The notes: generated from the letters alone by a model not told the origin. DNA of 64,000 bases from Candidatus Aenigmatarchaeota archaeon (GCA_030615205.1 JAUWZS010000002.1:286476-350475); one strand, 5' to 3'; shown: positions 26,577 through 36,934, numbered from the stretch's first letter. Program-made: numbers and translations.

Positions 26577-28841
26577 TTGGTCATAGTTAAATCTCTTCGA
26601 TATCCTATCTGAGACTACCATCAATTTAATAAAAGGTTTTACATCTGGGTTTGCATATGGATTCTTTTCTGGATCATAGTCATCTAAAAATGTATCCAGT
26701 TTATACCAAAAACCTAAAGGCTCTCCATTTTTGCCTATAGGGAATGGCTCATTATGTTTATATGGATGATCTGGGTTTATAGATCCAGGATATGGTGCAC
26801 CCAAGACAATTGTTGGCCTGTTTAACATTGCCCCGATAATCTTTGAATAATATGGAGAAGCCTGCTCGGTTATGTAAAAATTAGGATTAGCTGGCGGGTC
26901 ATAAATTTTAAGAGCTATTGGAAAACCTTTAACTAGTGCAATTTCAGATGATGCATTAATATGTTTTTCAGCTTCGATATGCCAAACATCCCATGAATTT
27001 GGCCAAGGCTCTCTTGGATATGAATATTCAAAAGCATTAAATGCTCTTTGATATCTCTCACTCTTAGTTTCTATGTCATCTAATAGCAGTCTATAAATGT
27101 ATTCAAATGGAGAAGCACCAATTGTTCCATTATGCTTTATGTTTACAATTCCTCTCTCTAATGCTTTGTCAAAATTTTCATCGTGAAAATATCTTTCAGA
27201 ATTAGAACCTAACAAATCATGGTCCATTAATTCATCAAAAGGATATAAGCTTCTTGCAGCAGCTTCAACAACTTTTTTATCAGCCCATTTAGAAAGTTCT
27301 GCTAATTCTCCGTATAGCAATTTCTGGCCTAAACTTTCAAAAGTCCCGTTTTCAAGTCTTTCAAATCTCCATTCGCTATATGGAACGACCAATCCAGCCC
27401 ATACATAATCTTTTCCTTTTATTTTGTCGATCTCAAAAAGGTATATAGCATCACCAACTTGTAATGCAAGATATTTTGTTTCCTGAGGGTACTTGAAAAT
27501 TTGTGGAAAGTGGGCCCCTGTATCCGCTAAGGCTGAGTGGGAAAGAGTATTTTCAAAATTAAGGCTTACATTATTTCCTTCTGAGAATTGCAAAGCCTTC
27601 TTTAACCCTTCTAAATCTTTAAAGCCATTTCTGGTTGCATTATTAATTAACCATATAGAGTCGATTCTATCAAATCCATAAGTTTCTAATTCGGCTAAAT
27701 TATCGAATACATTTTTTGCAAGAGTTATTTTGTTGCTTACTCTACTATCTTTCTCGATCTGCTCTAAAACTTTATAAGCAAGATTCTTTGGCAAATCAGT
27801 AGCGTTGTTTGAAGCAATCTTTAGAACGTTTGCTAAAGTAGCTCTGTCTTCATCAAATAGTTGCCTTGTTAGATTTGAATTATCATAAAGTTTCCCAGCA
27901 AGCTCGGTCGAATAACCTTTTTTGAAAGCAAAAGTTATGAAAGCGTCTTTGCTGCTCCAATCTATTTCTGCTGTCGTTGAACTAGTTTGATTAAATGGAT
28001 CTTTAACGTAAACCTTTACTGACATATCTGCCGGATTCTCAGGCATTGTTATGTTATAGCTGAAGAGCCCGTTAGGAAGTCTGACCATGTCTTCTTTATT
28101 TCCATTAAATTCTATTTCTGCTTTGGCCACCCCGCTTGTATCGCTTGCATTGACTAAAATCTTTGCTAAACCTTTGGATGGAATTTTTTCCAGAGAAAAA
28201 GAATGTATCGCTGGATTGTCCCCAACATCAAAACTCCCGTGCTTTATTGCCACGTTGCCGGCCTTGTCCTCTACTATTGCTCTTATTTTGTAATTCCCTT
28301 CTTCTGTTGTTTTATTGAATTGGGCGGAAAATAAGTGATTCTCTATATTTTCTAGTCTTCTTGCTGTTTCATTTGCGCTATGTCCACTTGGGTTTGTCAC
28401 TTCCACTAGCGCTTTGGCAATATTTCCTGGTATAGTAGCATTATTTGTACCAACATCTACTGCTGTGAAATTGATATTTTGTACGATGCCGGGACTGATT
28501 TTAGGTTTGTACTTTAGCTCTGAGATTTGTGGGTTACAATTGTCTACTAGATTTGTCTGATTCTGCTTCGATAGATACCAAGTCACTCCGAGTGTAGTGA
28601 CAAGGGCCAATGCCATTCCAGCTATTATAAGTTTCCGTTTTGTTGACAAGTTCCTTGGAGAATAAGCGCTCATGAAGTTTATGATATCGTTTAAATCCAC
28701 CGAGCTTAATTTTTTCAATTTCTTCAAGATCTTTCTTCGGCCTCCATTGCGCGTTTTTCTTTGTTTTGCAGGAAACTGGTTACCTAAATGGTGACCTGTG
28801 TGCTGTCTGTAGTTGCTCGAATGGTAATGCATCTTCTGCAC
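26553..28841 (-). CDS. Membrane-anchored extracellular protein with Ig-like segments, function unknown
   Basis: N-terminal basic region then TM (KLIIAGMALALVTTLGVTWYL), beta-rich extracytoplasmic segments, 762 aa. Confidence 0.65.
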   Translation of the reverse strand: MQKMHYHSSNYRQHTGHHLGNQFPAKQRKTRNGGRRKILKKLKKLSSVDLNDIINFMSAYSPRNLSTKRKLIIAGMALALVTTLGVTWYLSKQNQTNLVDNCNPQISELKYKPKISPGIVQNINFTAVDVGTNNATIPGNIAKALVEVTNPSGHSANETARRLENIENHLFSAQFNKTTEEGNYKIRAIVEDKAGNVAIKHGSFDVGDNPAIHSFSLEKIPSKGLAKILVNASDTSGVAKAEIEFNGNKEDMVRLPNGLFSYNITMPENPADMSVKVYVKDPFNQTSSTTAEIDWSSKDAFITFAFKKGYSTELAGKLYDNSNLTRQLFDEDRATLANVLKIASNNATDLPKNLAYKVLEQIEKDSRVSNKITLAKNVFDNLAELETYGFDRIDSIWLINNATRNGFKDLEGLKKALQFSEGNNVSLNFENTLSHSALADTGAHFPQIFKYPQETKYLALQVGDAIYLFEIDKIKGKDYVWAGLVVPYSEWRFERLENGTFESLGQKLLYGELAELSKWADKKVVEAAARSLYPFDELMDHDLLGSNSERYFHDENFDKALERGIVNIKHNGTIGASPFEYIYRLLLDDIETKSERYQRAFNAFEYSYPREPWPNSWDVWHIEAEKHINASSEIALVKGFPIALKIYDPPANPNFYITEQASPYYSKIIGAMLNRPTIVLGAPYPGSINPDHPYKHNEPFPIGKNGEPLGFWYKLDTFLDDYDPEKNPYANPDVKPFIKLMVVSDRISKRFNYDQLEKVLNS

Positions 28842-28944
28842 CTGGTTATTTCTATTTTAAGACTTGCTCTTCTTATTTATCACTACTATAAAGTGGTATA
28901 TAAAGATTGCGATTGCCTGTTTTATGTGGATTCAGACAAAAAAA

Positions 28945-30087
28945 TCAAAACAGCTTTAAATAAGGCAGGAATTCTGTCCTGACTTTTCTAGTCGAGCAGT
29001 GCAGCTGCTTTGCAAGTCCTAACAGATGCTCGTGCTGCTCTTTGCGCATGCGCTTTGTGCGGCCAAGCGTTGCAATGAGCGTTGGATATTGGTAATGGAC
29101 ATGCTTGAAATATTTTTTGCGACGAGCTACTGCAACGCCCCCTGCCATAAAGTCTATCATATATGCAAGAAAGCGCCAATTATGCGTGTTGCGTATGCGC
29201 TGCCTGAAAACATCTGCTATGCTCAGTGCATCAAACGCAGCTGCGAGCTCTTCGGCTTTGCTGTATTCGCGCATGACATTGCTCTCAATCCACCAGAACA
29301 GTTCGTCAGGAGGTTTATCCACAGTGCCTATCACTCGCCGGGCTTCGAGAACTGTATCTGCTTTAAAGATTTTGCTGAGCGCTTCATAAACGGTTATTGC
29401 TTTCTCGCGTTTGCCGAGAAGTTGTATGTCATCAGCAGTTATTTTTTTCTTGTGGCTTAAGCTCTCCAAATCATTCATTGCTGCGCGCAGATCACCGCCT
29501 GCCAGCTTTGCTAACTCGCGCAAGGCATCGCGCTCAATCTTCATTTTCTCTTTTTTCACTATTTTCTTCAGTTGTTTTTCTATGTCCGATATGGCCAGTT
29601 TGCGGAGCTCCACTAACTTGCAGTATTTGCGTAGATTGCGGAGTTTCGACTGAAATGGTTTGTTTGCTGTAAACACAATCGGGTGCCCTGTTGCTCTGAT
29701 AAGTTTGATCATTTCTGAGATGCCTCCTCTGTCTGCGCTGCCGGATAGGCTGTCTATCTCATCTATCATAAAGATTTTTCCACGTTTGAAAAGGCTTTGT
29801 TGCGCTACAGATTGGCCGATGGTCTCGCGTATCTGCTTTGCTGAACGGTAGTTTGATGCATTCATTTCTATAAAGTCGATGCTTTTCTCAAGTGCAAGAG
29901 CCTCTATTATCGATGTCTTACCTACGCCTGTTGGTCCGTGCAGAAGAAGTGCTTTGTCGCCTGGTTTCCACGAATCGAACCATTTTAATATTGCATAGAG
30001 TGCATCTTTCTGACCTATAATGTCTTCAAACTTCTCCAGCTTGTATTTTTCGGTAAACATAGCATGCAACCAATTGTTCTTAATCAA
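28945..30087 (-). CDS. rfcL: Replication factor C large subunit
   Basis: TEKYKLEKFEDIIGQKDALYAILKWFDSWKPGDKALLLHGPTGVGKTSIIEALA. Confidence 0.9.
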   Translation of the reverse strand: MIKNNWLHAMFTEKYKLEKFEDIIGQKDALYAILKWFDSWKPGDKALLLHGPTGVGKTSIIEALALEKSIDFIEMNASNYRSAKQIRETIGQSVAQQSLFKRGKIFMIDEIDSLSGSADRGGISEMIKLIRATGHPIVFTANKPFQSKLRNLRKYCKLVELRKLAISDIEKQLKKIVKKEKMKIERDALRELAKLAGGDLRAAMNDLESLSHKKKITADDIQLLGKREKAITVYEALSKIFKADTVLEARRVIGTVDKPPDELFWWIESNVMREYSKAEELAAAFDALSIADVFRQRIRNTHNWRFLAYMIDFMAGGVAVARRKKYFKHVHYQYPTLIATLGRTKRMRKEQHEHLLGLAKQLHCSTRKVRTEFLPYLKLF

Positions 30088-30115
30088 AAATCACAACTCA
30101 ACCTCAATCTTAACA

Positions 30116-31144
30116 TCAACCTTTAGCAAAAAGTAAAAATTGCGCAAGCAGTGCCTCAAGCTGTATAAGATCATTGCCTCCTTGTGTAAGTCTATACTCA
30201 TACTCACCAGTTTTTTCTATAAGTTCGATCTTTGCTTGTTCAGTGAGATCAAGGCTGTAAATTTGTTTGTGTATCTCGCGTATGATGTCCTCGCCAGATA
30301 GGCCTTGTTTAAGCAGCATATCGTGTAACAGCTTTCTGGCTTCGTCAAATTGACCTTTCAAAGTCAGCTCGACCATTGTTTTGACTTCACCAGGCTTTGC
30401 TTTTGATGCAACATCGTATACAATCTGTTCAGTTATTTTTGTTTTAAGCGCAGCACTTGCCTGCAGCAGGTTAGCAACTTTTCTGAGATCGCCCTCTGCC
30501 AGATAGATCAGCGCAGCTTTTGCATCATCGTCGATTTTCAATTTTTCTTCTTTTACAATCCGGCCTAGGAATTTCATCTGGTCTGGCTCGCTTAGCGTAC
30601 GAAAGCGGAATATAGCACAACGGCTTTGTATTGGCCCGATTATGCGCGAACTCCAGTTGCAAACAAGAATAAAGCGTGATACTGCAGCATAAGTCTCCAT
30701 AGTCCTGCGAAGTGCCTGCTGTGCCTCAGATGTGAGCGCGTCTGCTTCATCAAGAATTATTATCCTGTAGCCGACTTTGCTGATTGTTTTCGTGCGCGCG
30801 AAATTCTTTACTTTATTCCGTATAATATCGATGCCCCTCTCGTCGCTCGCGTTTAGTTCAAGAGCATTGCCCCGCCAAGTCTTTCCATATAGCTCGTGTG
30901 CAATTGCCAATGCTGTAGCTGTTTTGCCAACACCAGCCGGACCTGCGAAGAGCATATGCGGAATGTTTTTTGCAGCAACAAATGCCTTTATCCTCTTGAT
31001 TGCATGCGTTTGATTAATAACTTCATTAAGCTTCTGCGGTCGGTACTTTTCAGCCCAAACAACAAGCTCGTTGTTTTCAGTTGTACTTTTTGCATCTTTT
31101 GCATTCTTAGCCATAAAAATCCTCACATTGCTTTCTTTCCCCAT
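30116..31144 (-). CDS. rfcS: Replication factor C small subunit
   Basis: WAEKYRPQKLNEVINQ...HMLFAGPAGVGKTATALAIA...ELNASDERGIDIIRNKVKNFAR. Confidence 0.95.
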   Translation of the reverse strand: MGKESNVRIFMAKNAKDAKSTTENNELVVWAEKYRPQKLNEVINQTHAIKRIKAFVAAKNIPHMLFAGPAGVGKTATALAIAHELYGKTWRGNALELNASDERGIDIIRNKVKNFARTKTISKVGYRIIILDEADALTSEAQQALRRTMETYAAVSRFILVCNWSSRIIGPIQSRCAIFRFRTLSEPDQMKFLGRIVKEEKLKIDDDAKAALIYLAEGDLRKVANLLQASAALKTKITEQIVYDVASKAKPGEVKTMVELTLKGQFDEARKLLHDMLLKQGLSGEDIIREIHKQIYSLDLTEQAKIELIEKTGEYEYRLTQGGNDLIQLEALLAQFLLFAKG

Positions 31145-31226
31145 ACTTTTCTTTTTTCATCGCATTTTCCTTATAACATTAATTAATACTACTAAATTTT
31201 AACTTTTAAAAGATAAAATAAGCTTT

Positions 31227-31790
31227 ATGATTGTTTCGATAAGCGGGGTAGGTGGCACAGGTAAAACTAGTGTTGCGGAAGCTCTTGTAAAGGCTTTGAA
31301 TAAAAAAATCAAACCGCGTAAGCAAAAGTACAAGCTTATTATTCTTAATAAACTTGCTGAGCGCTTGAAAGCATATAGCGGGTATGACAAAGCCCGTAAA
31401 TCAAAAATTGTGAAAATGAGCAAGTTGAAAAAGGAAATGAAAAAATTGTCAAAGAAGCCTGAAAACATGATTTTGGAAGGACACTTCGCGCATGAATTCC
31501 CTGCAGATATTGTTGTAATCCTGCGTTGCGAACCCAAAGTGCTTGAGCAGCGGCTGCGGAAAAAATACAAATGGCCGACAAAGATAACAGAGAATGTAGA
31601 AGCTGAAATGATAAGTTTAATTACAGAAGAGACGCTGCTATTGCATAAGCCAGGAAGCATTTTTGAGATTGATACGACTAAAAAACCAGCTAATCGAACA
31701 GCGAAAATAATCGAAAAAATAATAAACAATGAAGGCAACGAGCGTGCAAAATACATTGCCGGGAAAATTGATTGGTTAAGAAAGATATAG
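31227..31790 (+). CDS. Adenylate kinase-like protein (AK6/Fap7 family)
   Basis: MIVSISGVGGTGKTSVAEAL...LEGHFAHEFPADIVVILRCEPKVLEQRLRKKYKWP. Confidence 0.85.
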   Translation: MIVSISGVGGTGKTSVAEALVKALNKKIKPRKQKYKLIILNKLAERLKAYSGYDKARKSKIVKMSKLKKEMKKLSKKPENMILEGHFAHEFPADIVVILRCEPKVLEQRLRKKYKWPTKITENVEAEMISLITEETLLLHKPGSIFEIDTTKKPANRTAKIIEKIINNEGNERAKYIAGKIDWLRKI

Positions 31791-31861
31791 AAAAATTATA
31801 GAGCTTAGAAAAATTATAGAAAGATTAAAGAAAGATTAAATTTAAATGTGCTGTAATCAAA

Positions 31862-33538
31862 TTGTTCTCTATGTCAGCAAAATTAACAAAGGTACGCAAA
31901 ATGGTGAGCAAAAAGGCAAGCATAAAACCTAGCAAAAAAATGAAAAAAGAGAAAAGTAAGAACTCGAAAATAAGCGTACCCAGCAGAGAAAATAAAAATA
32001 TAGAATTTAAGGAAATACTTAGTCCGAGCATTCATCTTAGCGAAGATAAAAGGCAACATCTTGCTACGCAAATGAAATACAGGCTTGAGATTGGTAAAGG
32101 GAAAGCAATATACATCATAGGTGTTGATGACAATGGACAGACAAAGGGTCTTACAGATTTCGAGCTTGAACAGAGCATGAATGTGCTTCGTGCAATAGCG
32201 ACTGAAAATGCTGCAGAGATAACTAAGTTTGAAAAGTTTGTTGAAAATGGAAAATCGATTGCAAAAGTCCTTATAACAAAAGTTCCAGGCAAACCAACGA
32301 AGAAGCATATAATACTTGCGACTGCTGGTCATGTCAACCATGGTAAAAGCACATTAGTTGCCTGCCTGATGACAAACAAACCGGACAAAGATGGAAAAGC
32401 CTGGTTGTTCTTGGATGTACTACCGCATGAAATCGAACGCGGGTTAAGCGCGGATTTGCACTATGCTTTGTATGGATTCAAAGATGGTGAGCCGATAAGG
32501 CTAAAAAATCCTCTAGACAAGAAAGAGCGCTCACGCGTTGTTGCAGAAGCCAACAAGTTAATAAGTTTTGTAGACACAGTCGGACACGAGCCCTGGCTGA
32601 AAACGACAATCCGCGGAATTGTTGGTCAGAGCATAGACTACGGACTTGTTGTAGTGGCAGCAGACGACGGACCTACGCACATAACACGCGAACACCTCGG
32701 CCTGATGCTGGCAATGGACTACCCGATAATTATATGCATTACAAAGATCGACAAAGTCCCGAAGAAGCGTGTGGAAGAGACAGAGCACGAAATCGATGAG
32801 CTTTTAAAAAATGTCGGCCGTGTGCCGTACAAGATAAGAGAAAAAAGCGATATACACGTAGTAATCGACAAGCTTGGGACAATTGTACCATTGATAAACA
32901 CCTCTGCGACCACGCTTGCAGGATACGATCTGCTGAACGGCCTTTTGCAAGCATTGCCAGAGCGTAAAAAAGATGTTGACAAGCCGTTCCTTATGTTCGT
33001 GGATCGTGCGTACAATATAACAGGCGTAGGCACAGTGGTCAGCGGTACTGTAAAGCAGGGCCGCCTCAAACCTGGAACAGATCTAATTATCGGCCCGGAT
33101 AGCGCAGGCAGTTTCAAACGCGTAAAAGCAAAAAGTATTGAAATGCACTACCATCGTCTGGCAGAAGCAAATGCAGGTCTCGTTGTCGGCATAGCGCTTC
33201 GTGGCATAAAGCACGAAGCCGTTGATCGTGGAATGATACTTTGTGATAGCGCAATCAAACCGCGTGCTGTAAAAAGCTTTGAAGCAGATATTCTTGTGCT
33301 CAACCACCCGACACGTATAGCAACTGGCTACGAACCGATAATACACAACAATACTATAGCCGAAACAGTCAAGCTCACTCTAGTCAACAAAAAATATCTA
33401 AAGTCAGGCGAATCCGGTCGTGTACGCATGACTTTTCGCTACCGACCGCAATTCGTGCAAGAAGGCGACCGCTTTGTTTTTCGTGAAGGGAAAACAAAAG
33501 GCATCGGCACAGTCACAAAGATTTTAAAATATGCATAA
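31862..33538 (+). CDS. GTPBP1-like translational GTPase
   Basis: ATAGHVNHGKSTLVACLMT; DTVGHEPW; CITKIDK; EF-1A-like domains. Confidence 0.85.
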   Translation: MFSMSAKLTKVRKMVSKKASIKPSKKMKKEKSKNSKISVPSRENKNIEFKEILSPSIHLSEDKRQHLATQMKYRLEIGKGKAIYIIGVDDNGQTKGLTDFELEQSMNVLRAIATENAAEITKFEKFVENGKSIAKVLITKVPGKPTKKHIILATAGHVNHGKSTLVACLMTNKPDKDGKAWLFLDVLPHEIERGLSADLHYALYGFKDGEPIRLKNPLDKKERSRVVAEANKLISFVDTVGHEPWLKTTIRGIVGQSIDYGLVVVAADDGPTHITREHLGLMLAMDYPIIICITKIDKVPKKRVEETEHEIDELLKNVGRVPYKIREKSDIHVVIDKLGTIVPLINTSATTLAGYDLLNGLLQALPERKKDVDKPFLMFVDRAYNITGVGTVVSGTVKQGRLKPGTDLIIGPDSAGSFKRVKAKSIEMHYHRLAEANAGLVVGIALRGIKHEAVDRGMILCDSAIKPRAVKSFEADILVLNHPTRIATGYEPIIHNNTIAETVKLTLVNKKYLKSGESGRVRMTFRYRPQFVQEGDRFVFREGKTKGIGTVTKILKYA

Positions 33539-33620
33539 TCGAATATGCATAATCACATACAAAATTCTACACAAATCCTTAAGTTAGAGAAAATCCAAAT
33601 TTAATTTTACGTGATAAAAG

Positions 33621-34499
33621 ATGATCGGAATATCTAGTTCTTGGTTTGCTATAAAAGGAATGCCGATAAAAGAATCTATTGAAAGAGGATTCGAGCTTGG
33701 GTTTGAGCTTGTTGAAATAGGGGCTGCCCACAAATGCGAAGATGGGGCAATCGAAACTGTATTGCAACTGAGGAAAAAATATCCTAACAAAAGTTTCACA
33801 CTACACGCGCTCTTTCCACCTTTTAAAAACAAAAATGGCAATTATCCGTTAAACCTGGCAGATCCCAAAGAGCACGATAGAACAATAAAAGTCGTAAAGA
33901 AGATGTTCGATATCAGCGATAGGATTGGAGCAGAGGTTATAGGGATACATGGTGGTTATGCGGCTAAAGTAAAATGGGTCGAGGGAAAATTTGGATTTAG
34001 AGATCTTGAAGTTGAAGAGCCGATAGCTCTCAGAACTGCAAAGCGTAACATGGACGTAGTAATAGAAGATCTTGCGGGACTTGCAGAAGAAAGGAACATA
34101 AAATTAGCAATAGAAATAAGCCCACCAGGAGACTGTGCACCACTAATGACAAAGCCGCAAATTTTTGAGCAGATATTTTCAAATTTTAACTCCCATTTGG
34201 GCCTGCTGCTTGATATTGGGCATCTTCACCGATCGGCCCGTGAAGAGCATTATAATCCGTATGAGTTTGTGAAAAAATTCAAAAACAAAATATTTGAGCT
34301 TCATCTGCACGATGTTAAAGATAGCCAAGACCACATCGCAGTTAGCACAGGTGAAATAGATTTTGAAAAATATCTCAAAATAATTGGTCGCCCTATTTTG
34401 GAAAAAGTGCCGATAGTTTTTGAATACAACAACTTAGTAACCGAACAAGAGGCACTGATTGGAAAAGCATTGATTGAAAAGATGTTAAGTGAGTTGTAG
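33621..34499 (+). CDS. Sugar phosphate isomerase/endonuclease IV-like TIM barrel protein
   Basis: GFELVEIGAAHKCEDG; GLLLDIGHLHRSAREEH; ELHLHDVKDSQDHIAVSTGEIDF. Confidence 0.75.
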   Translation: MIGISSSWFAIKGMPIKESIERGFELGFELVEIGAAHKCEDGAIETVLQLRKKYPNKSFTLHALFPPFKNKNGNYPLNLADPKEHDRTIKVVKKMFDISDRIGAEVIGIHGGYAAKVKWVEGKFGFRDLEVEEPIALRTAKRNMDVVIEDLAGLAEERNIKLAIEISPPGDCAPLMTKPQIFEQIFSNFNSHLGLLLDIGHLHRSAREEHYNPYEFVKKFKNKIFELHLHDVKDSQDHIAVSTGEIDFEKYLKIIGRPILEKVPIVFEYNNLVTEQEALIGKALIEKMLSEL

Positions 34500-34507
34500 T
34501 ATTATAG

Positions 34508-35794
34508 TTAAATCAATGCTGCTGTCCCGCCAGCATGCCATGAAAGACGTGGTCGGATTTGAATCGTGAAAACCTTCTCCAAATTATCATCGAGTATTAT
34601 AGCTGCTCCAGGCCAACGTGGCAATGAGTTTATGTAATTCCAGAGCTCCTTAGCCATGTACGTTTGCATTACACTATGCAGAGCTTCGAGGTCGTCACGG
34701 CTTGTTAAACGATGTGAGAAAACAAGATCGCACTGCGAAAGAATGTCTTGATGTACCTTATTTGGCATTTGCGTCATTACAACCAAGCTCACGCCAGGTT
34801 CGCGACCCTGCTTCGCAATCATTGTAAGCGGTTCTGTAGACACCGTGCGTCTGTCTGCTGGAGCGAAATTATGTGCTTCATCAATTATCAGCCAAACCAT
34901 AGGAAAAGATTTTTTCGATTGCTTTTGCAGCTCGGATTCACCGCTTATTTTAGCAAGTTCTTCCCCCTTTCTAGCAATCAGCCTTCGATGATAAATCTTT
35001 CTCGCAATAATCGCTACAATGAAATTCCGTACGCTCCATGCTTCGGTCGCACGCAAATGAGAGACGTCAATTACTGTAATCTCGCCAGACGAGACTATAT
35101 CATCTATATCTGTGCCTTCTGTGCCAAAAACGCCCCACTGCGCTGCTACAGTAAGCATGTTTTCGAGTCCGTCTTTTACTTCGTCCGCAGTTTCTTTATC
35201 ATCTCTTATCTTCGCAATCAAATCCTCAATCGTAAACTTTTCTTCGCTCTCAACAAGCTCATTCACATTTTTTTCCAATGCAATACCAGCTGGCTCGGTA
35301 GGTTTCAGATTAAAAGCAAGCCGCCACTCTTCTGCAGAGAATTCGTATGGTGCTATGGATATGCCGCCATCTATAGGTATACCAGCTTGCTCGAATTCTT
35401 CTTTCTGAGCATAGGGCACGTAGACTTTAACATTTCCCATTCCAGCCGGCTTCAGTTGCCATTCATTCAGCAGCTTAATCTGTTGGTCATTCGGGTTTTT
35501 CATGCTCCAAAAAATACCCATAGTATCGATAAAAACTACAGCCAGATTTCTGCGGTGCTCTTCAGGCAGCGATGCAATCTCTTCTGCAATTATGCCTGCA
35601 TCGTATGATTTTCCACAACCCCTCTTCCCAGTAATCAAAACTATGTGCGGGCTCATCAAATCTAAAAGTACACGTGTAGTCAGATGGGCATCTTCGCCAG
35701 TACCAACTATATGTTTGCCTATAAATCCTGCTGCCTTCCGACCGAACTTTTCAAAATCCTTTCTGTTGCGCCCTACAACTGTTTCATAAACCAT
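34508..35794 (-). CDS. HerA-like ATPase (DUF87)
   Basis: HIVLITGKRGCGKSYDAGIIAEEI; VWLIIDEAHNFAP; AKQGREPGVSLVVMTQMPNKVHQDILSQCDLVFSHRL. Confidence 0.85.
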   Translation of the reverse strand: MVYETVVGRNRKDFEKFGRKAAGFIGKHIVGTGEDAHLTTRVLLDLMSPHIVLITGKRGCGKSYDAGIIAEEIASLPEEHRRNLAVVFIDTMGIFWSMKNPNDQQIKLLNEWQLKPAGMGNVKVYVPYAQKEEFEQAGIPIDGGISIAPYEFSAEEWRLAFNLKPTEPAGIALEKNVNELVESEEKFTIEDLIAKIRDDKETADEVKDGLENMLTVAAQWGVFGTEGTDIDDIVSSGEITVIDVSHLRATEAWSVRNFIVAIIARKIYHRRLIARKGEELAKISGESELQKQSKKSFPMVWLIIDEAHNFAPADRRTVSTEPLTMIAKQGREPGVSLVVMTQMPNKVHQDILSQCDLVFSHRLTSRDDLEALHSVMQTYMAKELWNYINSLPRWPGAAIILDDNLEKVFTIQIRPRLSWHAGGTAALI

Positions 35795-35836
35795 ATAATT
35801 AAGAATGGAATTTTTTCAGTATAAATTTCAAGAATT

Positions 35837-36697
35837 TCACGCGAAATCAAGTTTTTCCATTTCAGCTCTCATGCTTTCTATTGATTTTGTGAGGAATTGC
35901 TCATATGTTGGTTCAACTATTTCTACAGCTTGCTTTATGAGACCTTTCAATGCATCTTTAGATACCATCTTCTCTATCATATCGCCCATACGATTTGAAA
36001 CAGTGACTACTACTTGATCCGGAATTATCCCCTGTATGCTCTTGTCTGGAATATTCGAAAGCATTCTTGCTAATATTTTTGGATATGTTTCGACTATGCC
36101 TTCCAATGTAGTGAATTTTTTGGGCCTGAAGAGTTTGTAAAAATCTCTTATATCCTGCTCGTCTGTACTACCTTTGAAAAAACCAGATAAATATTCAGCA
36201 ATTGTTTTCAATTGTATATTAGTTAACTTATATATTGTGTTCTCGAACAACTCAATAGTTTCTGGGTGGTCTTTAGCTACTAGGATCTCAACTCCCATCT
36301 CAATGAAATTATGTGCTATCTCCTCGTCTGTAAGCGGTGATCTTATGCCAGGTGGGGTCAATCGTTCACGCAGTTTTTTTACTTTCTCCAACAACGGCTG
36401 TCCATGTTTGTAAGCATAACCTAGTTTTTCGTTATCAAACCTAGAATGTGTATAGAAATCCAGCCCTGTTGGAGTACTACCATGAAGCATCATACCTGTT
36501 GCTAGAGGTACGTACAGTTTGTCTCTTTTTTCAAGATATTCTTTAAATTCCAAACCTCTACTATGTAACTCCTTCTCGTCTAATGTACTTCCAAAGAGTG
36601 GTAGATCGGGAATACTAAGACCTGTCACTAAAAAATGATCTTTATATGTTATTTTCATTATTTTCGTCGCTGCATAAGTATGCGTGATATAAAACAT
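35837..36697 (-). CDS. Conserved-looking hypothetical protein (possible metal-dependent hydrolase, HD/ACP-phosphodiesterase-like)
   Basis: HTYAATKI, SIPDLPLFG, MMLHGSTPTGLDFYTHSRF His/Asp spacing. Confidence 0.5.
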   Translation of the reverse strand: MFYITHTYAATKIMKITYKDHFLVTGLSIPDLPLFGSTLDEKELHSRGLEFKEYLEKRDKLYVPLATGMMLHGSTPTGLDFYTHSRFDNEKLGYAYKHGQPLLEKVKKLRERLTPPGIRSPLTDEEIAHNFIEMGVEILVAKDHPETIELFENTIYKLTNIQLKTIAEYLSGFFKGSTDEQDIRDFYKLFRPKKFTTLEGIVETYPKILARMLSNIPDKSIQGIIPDQVVVTVSNRMGDMIEKMVSKDALKGLIKQAVEIVEPTYEQFLTKSIESMRAEMEKLDFA

Positions 36698-36754
36698 ATC
36701 GATTTAATCTCAGTCTATATTTAAGTAATTAATATATGTGCATAGGATTAGTTG

Positions 36755-36870
36755 GGGGTTGTAGTCTAGTTTGGTTTAGGATTCCGCCTTGAGATTAATT
36801 GAGACTAAAATTGAAATCAATAATCAGGTAGGGGTGGCGGCGGTCGCGGGTTCAAATCCCGCCAATCCCA
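36755..36870 (+). tRNA. tRNA-Pro(GGG) with 40-nt noncanonical intron (36792-36831) after position 34
   Basis: Acceptor GGGGTTG/CAATCCC, T arm GCGGG-TTCAAAT-CCCGC, anticodon stem CCGCC/GGCGG; spliced loop TTGGGGT; bulge-helix-bulge around GCCT/AGGT. Confidence 0.85.
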
Positions 36871-36934
36871 TCATCTCAAATTTTCAAAAAGTTAAATATT
36901 ATATACTTTAAATTAAACCTTGTATAATGAGCAA

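Noticed and set aside
31795-31850. Short A-rich direct repeats (agaaaaattatag, aaagattaaa) upstream of the GTPase
   Set aside because: Low-complexity AT-rich intergenic sequence, expected by chance in this composition
36755-36870. Reading the first tRNA as Leu with anticodon GAG directly from TTGAGAT
   Set aside because: It has a 5-nt variable region (Leu needs a long arm) and the loop would be 47 nt; splicing gives a clean Pro(GGG)
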